A program made the translations under genes and the position numbers. A stretch of 64,000 bases of DNA from Ophioceras dolichostomum (Eukaryota > Ascomycota > Sordariomycetes > Magnaporthales > Ophioceraceae), in assembly GCA_003049485.1 (NCBI GenBank), contig PYST01000090.1, forward strand, positions 1 to 64,000, written 5' to 3'. This document shows positions 56,541 through 64,000 of this stretch, in pieces. Position 1 is the stretch's first letter, and every line of letters begins with the position of its first letter. The notes below the pieces were generated by a model. It was not told where the DNA came from and ran no database searches. It saw only the letters and a list, made by a program, of their open reading frames with translations.

Positions 56541-56667
56541 AGTCAACTGCTCACCACTCCTCCTATCATTCCCTTTCGTCTCAACAGCAGGCGACTAATG
56601 AATCTTTGCTGAAGGAGGTGGTTGATCATTGCAACAGTAGCGTGCTCGATAAGATAACCCCCTACCT

Positions 56668-56693
56668 AAAAAAAAAAAAAAAAAAAAAAAAAA
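56668..56693. repeat. poly-A tract, 26 bases
   Basis: Twenty-six consecutive A residues on the + strand lie between two gene remnants. A second run of 16 A is at 57287-57302. Tracts like this can mark 3' ends of retroposed copies, but I did not find target-site duplications. Confidence 0.85.
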
Positions 56694-56730
56694 TTGAGAG
56701 GCCAGTAGACCGATATTTTTCGAGGCCTTT

Positions 56731-57155
56731 TTAATCCTCAGGTAGCTGGGTGAGGCGGGCGATGTCGAACTTCTACATTATCGTGAAGCTCTCGCCGTTC
56801 CTTCTCGGCCGAGCCTCGGTGGCCCATACGTCCGGATAGTTGGGAAAGGTATCGAAGAAGGGCTGGAGGAACGCCCGATCCTCCTCGGTCGGCACAAAGG
56901 TCTGCGCCTTGGGGTGGCCGGGCAGCGGCAGCAATGGCTGCAAGTTTCGAAGCATCGCAGCGTCGCGCTGCGAGTTCACCTTCGGCTTCGTCGTGACATC
57001 GGTGATGTATCTGACGAACGCCTTGTCTCTGGCTGCGACTCGCTTCCGGTCGGACTGGGGGGGTTTCTGCCGTTGAGACGTATCACCGGTCAGGTGTCGT
57101 AGAAGCCAATCTTCTTGAGGCCGCGGAGGGCTAGGATATAGTCGAGGCCCTGCAT
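56731..57155 (-). pseudogene. broken gene fragment of unknown family
   Basis: The minus strand opens with ATG and MQGLDYILALRGLKKIGFYD, then hits a TGA. A neighbouring frame continues with RHLTGDTSQRQK, KAFVRYITDVTT, NLQPLLPLPGHPKAQTF and FLQPFFDTFPNYPDVW. An in-frame TAG follows FTIM, and KFDIARLTQLPED leads to a final TAA. Codon use looks coding throughout. The ILALRGLKKIGFYD start resembles repeated uncharacterised fungal proteins whose ends vary between strains. With one frame change and one internal stop it is most likely a pseudogene, although an unrecognised intron could account for the frame change. Confidence 0.45.
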
Positions 57156-57286
57156 GGTGAGGATGCAGCAATTTAGATGTCCCGGCATTGTAATCTCCAG
57201 CGTATTATATCCCTGCTAGACAATAGGACACAACAACAGACAGAGACAACAACACAAGGTCTCTATCTTGTGAATTTTTAACTAGT

Positions 57287-57302
57287 AAAAAAAAAAAAAA
57301 AA
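57287..57302. repeat. poly-A tract, 16 bases
   Basis: Sixteen A residues on the + strand lie between the pseudogene at 56731-57155 and the RSC4-like gene. Confidence 0.85.
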
Positions 57303-57579
57303 CTAAATTGCCCATCGCGTACCGTTGTCACAACACTAACAAAAGGGATCAAATTCCACAGAACCACAACCAGAAAAGGTAAAAACGACAAGCATGAAGT
57401 TCCATGTTGAACTCAGATCCCCATCCCTCCCTTCCATGAGCGATCCACCAAAGTCGGGGCACCGCCGAGCAAAATCGCAATCTCATCTTGCCAGTCTTTC
57501 ACATGCCTGACGCTAACGAGCTTACATCAAGCCACAGAAAGGAACACGACGGTCAATTCATACAAGTAGACCAGGGACG

Positions 57580-60500
57580 TCAGTGCCGCACCAGGCTGGC
57601 CTGCATCGTGATCATCTCGAACTCGGCGTCGGCTCCGTTCGGGAGCTTCACGTCCTTCGGCGCCGCGGCGATCATCTGCAGCGTGATCTTGTTAATGCCC
57701 GCGTAGAGCTGCGCGTCGAAGACGAACTGGGCCTTTCCGATGGGTTCGTTGGGGAGGGGAGGCGGCACGATGCGTGGGAGCACCTGGCCGTTGACCATCA
57801 CATAGAGCTTGTACGGACGGCGACCGTCCACCAGCGAGGGATTGATGGACGGAATGATCTGTACCCTCCCGCTGCTTGCGGGCAGTGTGATGGAAATGCT
57901 CTGTTGCGCGAGCTTCCGGTCGGCGGGGAGCGTGAACTCGAACCGCGGTTCGACCCGGATGTGGGGATGCGTCCTGATAAAGAGCTGAGTGATCAAGGCG
58001 TCGGCGAGGCCTGGAAGTCACAATTCTAGTAAGCAAGCAGGTTCCGATCGGGGGTGTCTGGTACAGCGGGATTGCGGGGCAGCATTACCTCTTCCTGGTT
58101 GTCGATACCGAAGATCGTAGAGCGAAGCCGGGGTTACCGGAGCTGGTGGGACGTTGGCCTGCGTGGTAGCCGTAGCTTGAGCGGCGGAAGGTTGGGGTTG
58201 ACCGTGAGGGGGGTTGGCAGCAGCGCCAGTTGAGCCCGGCGTGAGGCGAGGGACTCCGGCACCCTGACCAGCTCCTTCTGCCTGCGCGGCGGTGGGTTGT
58301 CCTGGAGACTGTGACGCGCCACTGGCTTTGTCAAGTTGCGCGTTGGGAGTGGCAACCGCAGACGCCGAAGCCGTCGAGCCGTTGGGTTGACTCTTAGATG
58401 TCCCAGCCGGTCCAGCGGGGGACGAAGCCGAGGCTGCAGAACGGGCCGTCGTGGGCGCAGATGAGTCCGCCGCACTCGAGTTACCGGGAGCGACATGGAT
58501 GGTAATTTTCTTGGGCAGGGGAGTCGCGGCAGTCTCCTTGCTGGATACCTTCAGCTTGAGTTTCGGCTGGGGTGGCTCGGTGACGACAGCCTTGGCCTCC
58601 TTCAACTGGGCATAAAAGAACTTCTGTAAAAATACAGATTAAAACTTGATCAGCGAAGGCCTTCTGGCATGTGGCGGGAAGATGTGAAGTGTTCGAGGAC
58701 AAGGTCTAAGCAGACCCGTCCGGGCGCTAGGCGGGATGCAATTCACGTCCGTGACATAGGGTTGACTGACCTCCATTTCCTTTGCCAGCTCTGCAATCTC
58801 ACTGCCATCCTCGTTATAGAAGAAGGCGTTTTTCCAGATGAGGCTAGCCTTCTCCTCGAAAGCCGCCCAACTGTTGTAATCGCTTTTCCCCGGCTTATCT
58901 CGGCGGCTGTGTATGCCCCTGACAAGCTTTTGTAACTTCTTCAGGCAAAGCGGCTCCTTGATGACTTGGTAGTAGTCTTTCAACGCCCTCGGAGGGAGGT
59001 TCAAGAACGGTTCGAACTGCACATAGTCATCATCCCTGATGCAGAACGAGTCGGTCAGCACCTGTGACGTCAGGCCACGACATACCATCTCCAAAAATGA
59101 ATCGGGGTTCAGCACTTACTCGTCCTCCTTCTTCCGCAGCATCTCGTCGATAATCTTCTCCTGGGCCTGCTGGAAGGTGAGGCCTTTATAATCCACGCCA
59201 TGGTAGTCTTCCATATCCGCTCTCTTGGCAGACCGTCCGGCTGTCTTCTTCCTCGAAGACACTACCTCGGATTCCTCCTCATCTTCTTCCTCTTCCTCCT
59301 CACCCTCACCATCGGCCTCATCCTCTCCGTCATCGGCATCTTCATCTTCGGCGTCTGCATTCGAGTCGGCCTCTGCCTCTGCATCTTCCTCTCCATCGGC
59401 ATCGGCATCGGCATCCTCATCCGCGTCCGCATCCGCGTCTTCGTCTGCCTCAGCATCTACCTCTGCATCTTCCTCTGCTCCCCCTTCGCCACTACCTGCC
59501 TGAGGGGTAGCTTCCGCCTCGTTGCTAGGGAGTAGGTCGTCTGGGATTGGCGTAGGCACGGCAGAGTAGCCCTGGACTAGCGTATAAGCCGGGTTTGTCT
59601 TGACCATGTAATTGCTGAGTGCCTTCCGGACACGTTCAGAGTCTTCGTATATCTCGGAGCCTCTTGCGTAGAAGTCCTTTGCATTGGCAACCATGCGCTT
59701 GATGTAGCTTTCCAGCTCGGACAGGTTCGTGAATTCAAAGTTGGCGAGCCTTTTCTCTACCGTCTGAAGGGATATGGGCATTCGTATTTGCACGTAGTAT
59801 GCCTCATTGCCCTTCCTCGGAAGTAGCTCCTCGAAGTACGTTGCGACTTTGCGGCCACTGCGGCAGGGAATTGAGTGGTGAGCATCGGGACTGACTGGGT
59901 ACGCGAATGTCGTTGGCCTGGGGGTACGGCGAGGATTGCCTGCGCGAAGCTCCAACTTACCTCTTGTCGGTCGTTCGCCGGATCTGCGAGAGAAATTGTT
60001 GTCCATAGTGGGTGGTAGACTCGCGTGATTCTCCTTGCAGAAGGTCGTACTCGCCGTCCTGTTGTTTCCAATTGCGAACGGTCAGTACACAATTGGGACA
60101 TGGAAGGTCCTGTGTCGGTCAGGCGTGCTGACACGAAGCCGATTGTCGCAACGGTGATGGCGGCTGGAGTGGTTCGGGAAAGGGGGGTCGTGATGCGCAG
60201 CGGTGCAGTTGATTCAGGCAACGGAAAAGCCGAAAGCTGTGGGTTCAGAAGAGACCTGGCATGCCAATCTTCTGGGTCGCAGCAGAGAGCTTTGGAGCAG
60301 TTGTAGGTGGGAGTGGTAGGAGGTAGGTGGAAGAACCTAGAAACCCAATGGAGGGAGCGCATAGGACCTTCAACCACCAACTCTTCCAGCGCCAAAAGCC
60401 TTGCGGTCGTGGTCGCCGCGGTAGCACTTAAAAAACGCAAAAACTGCATGCGCTGTGTTTGCGGAGGGGAATCAAAAGGGGGGGACAAAATACAAGGAGC

Positions 60501-60604
60501 AAATGCACACTTACTCCAGGCACTTTTCGTCGCTTCGAGGCGCGGTTGTCGCCATCGCTCACTCCCGCTGCATGGCCAAGGGTGGCCTTTCGTTTGTTTT
60601 CCAT
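57580..60604 (-). CDS. RSC4: double-bromodomain protein, RSC4-like chromatin remodeller subunit
   Basis: Six exons: 60604-60515, 60058-59961, 59857-59120, 59035-58771, 58623-58089 and 58010-57580; 2157 nt, 718 aa. It is the likely acetyl-lysine reader of the RSC nucleosome-remodelling complex. The N-terminus (MENKRKATLG...KRRKVPG) is basic. Bromodomain 1 covers about 63-150 (YYVQIRMPISLQTVEKRL and NAKDFYARGSEIYED). A strongly acidic linker (repeats of ADADADED/EEEEE) fills about 180-270. Bromodomain 2 covers about 309-395 (LPPRALKDYYQVIKEP and FFYNEDGSEIAELA). A Ser/Ala/Gln-rich linker then leads to a conserved C-terminal domain (about 576-718). The exon 4 acceptor was placed at CATCAG because the earlier CACAG would shift the frame. 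Intron 1 is long (456 bp). Other tandem-bromodomain proteins (Bdf1, Rsc1/2) have ET or BAH domains, absent here. Confidence 0.87.
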
Positions 60605-61764
60605 CGCAAAGTGTTCCAGTAATCGCGAAAGAGAGCGTAACACAATCGCCACAGCACAAATTCCAATTAAGGCGGTGCAGAGCTCGATATAAGCTCCGAG
60701 AATGGTGGACGCCGTCGCCGACCAGACCAGACGCGTGGTAAGTTGGTGATTCTCACAAGCACCGTGCTGACCTTTTGCGTGTGGTGGACCAACCTGTTGA
60801 ATGCGGCCGAGGAATGGTGGCCCGTGCACTGCTGTCTTTCCCACGACGGCACGCGTTTGTTGGCATAACGCCGTCGCACAATTTCACAAGGGATGGAAGG
60901 AATTTTGCTGTATAAATTTGGAAAACTATTAAAGGGAGTAAAGATAGAGCTCCTTAGAGCTCGGCTTATTTAAGTCAAGTGCTCGATTACTTATTTGTGA
61001 GCCTTGAAGGCTTTGATGCTAAGAGGGTTGCTCAGGGTCTGGCTTCGATGAACCTCGACAGTCAACACAGCGAAGAGCAAACAGAACCTAACGGCTATTG
61101 TTTGATGGGTGTTCCAACCAATACCTTCGCAGAACTAAGGCAATCACAGAGACAAAGGCGTGAATCCACTTGCAAACACGGGGCTAAAAGAAACGATTGT
61201 CCAGAAAGACATCTCGGGGTGTAGTAGTTTGTGACGACCTCGTTCATGGGGTTGAAGTGAAATCCGGTCGTCGGCAGTCAATCAAGCGCGGTCAGTCAGG
61301 TGACGGATGCACCCGCAGCCGCTTTCCCGTCGAGGACCCTGTCGAGTTCTTGCACGGGCCAGTGAGGTGGGGTGACTTTGTTTACTTCGGAAAGTGGACC
61401 GCCTGGCGTGGACCACTCCCCTCCACGTCTTCGAACCCCTCACCATTACAGCCCACACTTCCAGCGTTTCTTCGAGAGAGATTCTGAATTTTCCTACTTC
61501 TCCCGCTCCAGTGTCTTGCCCTTCTGATTGCCCCTTCGGTCCAACTTACTGTCTCTATCTGCTTCGGCACGGTACGGTCTTAAACCCTGTTGCCCCTCGG
61601 TCCTTCGCTAGTCGATCGGTCGATTAGTCGGTCAGTCAGTCGCTCACGTCAGTCACTGCGCGGCGGCGGTCGCGTGCGTGTTCCACTGCCTCCTCGGTAC
61701 AGGGCGAACAGACTCATACTGCAAAGTACCAGCAAGGCCCAGCGAGCGGAGCAGCTTCTTCACA
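60605..61764. promoter_or_regulatory. divergent promoter between RSC4-like gene and CKS1
   Basis: 1.16 kb between outward start codons, with no gene seen. A long CT-rich leader, including a GATCGGTCGATTAGTCGGTCAGTCAGTCGC repeat-like patch at about 61614-61644, precedes CKS1. Confidence 0.5.
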
Positions 61765-62360
61765 ATGACAGCCATGAATAGCATGGGCATCGACATGGCG
61801 CGTCGCAATCCGGAACCACGACCCCTGGAGGATGATGAGCGGGCGAAGTTGGAGGAGTTTATCGAGTCCATCCACTACTCTGCGAGGTATTCCGACGATG
61901 AGTACGAGTACAGACACGTAAGCTTTGCTTGCTCCCCCTGATGTTTCGCGGGCAGCAGAGCTGAAAATGCTAACCTATCTCGGTGGTGGTAAAGGTCCAA
62001 CTTCCCAAGGCGATGCTGAAGGCAATTCCAAAGGAATACCACGACAGTTCGAAGGGCACGCTGAAGCTTCTATGGGAGGAGGAGTGGCGAGGGATGGGAA
62101 TCACGCAGGTCTGGACAGCTACTTCGCCCCCCTAGGCGCAAGGTCAGCTTCGCGATTTCGTGTTATTGTCGCTGACGCTATCCTCGTTTTCAGAGCCTGG
62201 GCTGGGAGCATTACGAAGTCCACGAACCCGAACCTCACATTCTGCTTTTTAAGTGAGTCCTTCTTCCATACTTGGACCCCGCCGATTTTTCGCCAAAGCG
62301 ATCAGAACAACTTACAGATGTGCGAACAGACGACAATTGAACTACCAGCCGCCTCAGTGA
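61765..62360 (+). CDS. CKS1: cyclin-dependent kinase regulatory subunit CKS1
   Basis: Four exons: 61765-61917, 61995-62108, 62194-62252 and 62330-62360; 357 nt, 118 aa. Cks1 (Suc1) binds Cdk1 and phosphorylated substrates to promote multisite phosphorylation in the cell cycle. The signature IHYSARYSDDEYEYRHVQLP spans the exon 1/2 junction. HDSSKGTLKLLWEEEWRGMGITQS follows, with the HxPEPHILLF segment (EVHEPEPHILLFKR) that forms the beta-hinge and strand. The end is RQLNYQPPQ. All introns are 77-85 bp, GT-AG and in phase. The short last exon uses GAACAG as acceptor; an upstream TTACAG would shift the frame. The first of three near in-frame ATGs is taken as the start. The next lie only 3 and 6 codons later, so the start is uncertain by a few residues. 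Confidence 0.94.
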
Positions 62361-64000
62361 TCCTAAGCGTCAAGCCGCAAGTGTTGCGGAAAGACTTGCC
62401 TGAGGATCTTGTACACTACTACTACCTCGACCATCATGCGACCAACCACATAACGAGATCGGCAAGCTATGTACGGTCATAATGCTTCGACGAATATACG
62501 GCCTCTACTCTGCATCGATTTTATTTTTTCGGCGACAGGCGCGTTCTGGACTGATGAGAAATGACCTTGGGGAGCTCGTCATTGGTTCACCAGCTGGCAC
62601 ACTACGCAAACAAAGTTGTCTTGTTTTTGGCAGGGGCCACCATATACTAAAATGAAGGGCGACGGGAAAGTTTGGTGGGCAAGCGAGCAATTGCCGCAGT
62701 AGAACTCTCGACGCCTGCGAAGCTGATTCGTGAGCAATCCGATTGTGCAGATTACACCGTTGGGATTGGCATGGCTCTGCTTGCTGTGCCCCAGGATCGC
62801 GGTGTGTGGCCAGAATGATTTGAACACTAGGAACTCCAGCATACTGTCTACTATACTCTGGAGATCGCCCTGCGGACCAACCTGGGTCTTACTCTAAAAG
62901 GCTGGCTGTCGTCTTCTCTAAGCTGGGAGATTGGAGATATAGATAGGAGTCTGCAATAGGCTCGACACGGAATAACATACATACTTTAAGCATTCTACAC
63001 GTTTTGGCCGAAGCTACGGGCGTGAGACAGGATCGTGTAAGACATGCATAAGTTAGCTAAGGTCAGATAACTACCTACCGTCCATAGACGCCAATCAGAG
63101 TGGCCATGATGCGGGTGTCTCGGTGAATCCGGGGAACGCCGCTTGCGTTGTCCGTGGCATGACACAGATATCTTCGCAGGCCACTTGGTGATGGGGTTTG
63201 GTACATGAGTAAGCGATGGAACAAAGAAGAACACGAACTCGTAGGAAGCGTGCAAGTTGAAGAAGCACACAATCTTTTTATTATCTACCTACTGTGCTAG
63301 TAGGTACATACGATGTGAGGCTCTTCCACGACGATGCATAGCGCCGAACATTAGCACATGCAGAGCAAAGACCCCTCCCAGAGAAAAGTGCATTTGTCAG
63401 GCTTCTGGAATGCAGGCTGACGGGCGTTGCCGAGCTAGCCAACCACTGGCCTGGGTCACAGCGGCTGGCGGAGATTCTGCGCCTCTGGAGAGCTCCATCA
63501 CCACACGATTATCTGCTGATTTTCCATCTGGCCAGATTTCAGGACCGCTGGCCGGCCGGTTTGACACCGTGGGATTCCTGGAGAGTTATGACGTCTCAAA
63601 GAGCTTATAATCAAAGAAAGTTCTGCGCCTTCAAGAGACCACATTTGCGTTTCCCGCGGCCGGCCATTGTTTAGGACCTTCTTTTGTTACTTTTTCAGCG
63701 TTCCCTATTAACTCTGTGCTTAATCATAGACTTCAACTACTGGATGCGGGATTGCTCATCAGAACTTCCTCCGTACCTTCGCTTGACAACGCTCCGCGCT
63801 CCGTCCGATCATCACCTGCAGGCACAAAATACCCTCCCGGCTACAGCGGGAATCTCTTTCTGCAAGCACAACGGACAGCATAGAACAAAGACGACATTGG
63901 GTGCTCTGACGCTTGGTAGGCTTCCAAGCCGGTCAGTTTCCGTTTCAGGGCCCGGCCATTGAGGGAACGGCCCTGTTCCTCGTCGCGCATCGGTTTACGG
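62361..64000. other. unassigned right end of the window
   Basis: The first part is the CKS1 3' UTR. I found no supportable gene in the remaining 1.6 kb on either strand; short frames lack domains. A perfect 8-bp inverted repeat with a 5-base loop (TACCTACT...AGTAGGTA) lies at 63286-63306. Confidence 0.5.
63286..63306. repeat. small inverted repeat of the TACCTA motif family
   Basis: TACCTACT at 63286-63293 and AGTAGGTA at 63299-63306 are exact reverse complements separated by five bases. The motif recurs elsewhere in non-coding parts of the window. Function is unknown. Confidence 0.8.

Noticed and set aside
55617..57302. Intact transposon (LINE or DNA element) at the remnant zone
   Set aside because: No reverse transcriptase, transposase, terminal inverted repeats or target-site duplication could be found; only gene fragments and poly-A runs.
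1..64000. Secondary-metabolite or defence-type gene cluster
   Set aside because: No polyketide synthase, NRPS, terpene cyclase, cluster regulator, NLR or other system genes; content is housekeeping.

Overview
The window is nuclear DNA of a filamentous ascomycete, most likely a sordariomycete. Introns are short (about 70-130 bp) with GTRNGT donors, coding sequence is rich in G/C third positions, and intergenic DNA is CT-rich and often 1-5 kb long. The gene set is typical of Pezizomycotina: NADPH oxidase A, class I myosin with a C-terminal acidic tail, a GT90 protein and a DUF3176 protein. I cannot name the genus from sequence alone. I recognised sixteen protein genes, most of them spliced, plus one unrecognised small gene and several gene remnants. 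Exon boundaries were worked out by hand from splice signals and reading phase. In every spliced model the summed exon length is a multiple of three.

Layout from left to right: a DUF3176 membrane protein (-, 1418-5011); 3.6 kb with no gene; a metallo-beta-lactamase-fold protein (+, 8651-9670); a GT90 membrane glycosyltransferase (-, 9866-13390) divergent from the palmitoyltransferase PFA4 (+, 13867-15528); myosin-1 (-, 16130-20031); a 5.4-kb gene-free stretch leading into noxA (+, 25475-27464); a small unknown protein (-, 30258-30644); SYM1/Mpv17 (+, 31667-32646); UDP-GlcNAc pyrophosphorylase (-, 33256-34847) divergent from a MUG/TDG-type uracil-DNA glycosylase (+, 35738-36754); a Gly/Ser-rich secreted, probably GPI-anchored protein (-, 37423-38598); an ANCHR-like zinc-binding protein (+, 40628-42082); an LMBD1-type membrane protein (-, 42519-44303) divergent from CFT1/CPSF160 (+, 45082-49778); ribosome-associated Hsp70 SSB1 (-, 51799-54336); a remnant zone at 55.2-57.3 kb; an RSC4-like double-bromodomain protein (-, 57580-60604) divergent from CKS1 (+, 61765-62360); and 1.6 kb of unassigned DNA to the end.

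This is mostly housekeeping content, with no biosynthetic cluster or obvious operon-like system. Related functions occur by chance of neighbourhood: UAP1 (chitin and GPI/N-glycan precursor supply), GT90, myosin-1 and NoxA all bear on hyphal wall growth and polarity, and SSB1, CFT1 and RSC4 on gene expression. The most unusual items are a GC-AG intron with a repetitive interior in SSB1, a first coding exon of myosin-1 that is only the ATG, a glutamate at the myosin TEDS site, a decayed BRCT/PARP-like gene fragment with a CAG-to-TAG stop, and a recurrent TACCTAGGTA-type palindromic motif confined to non-coding DNA.
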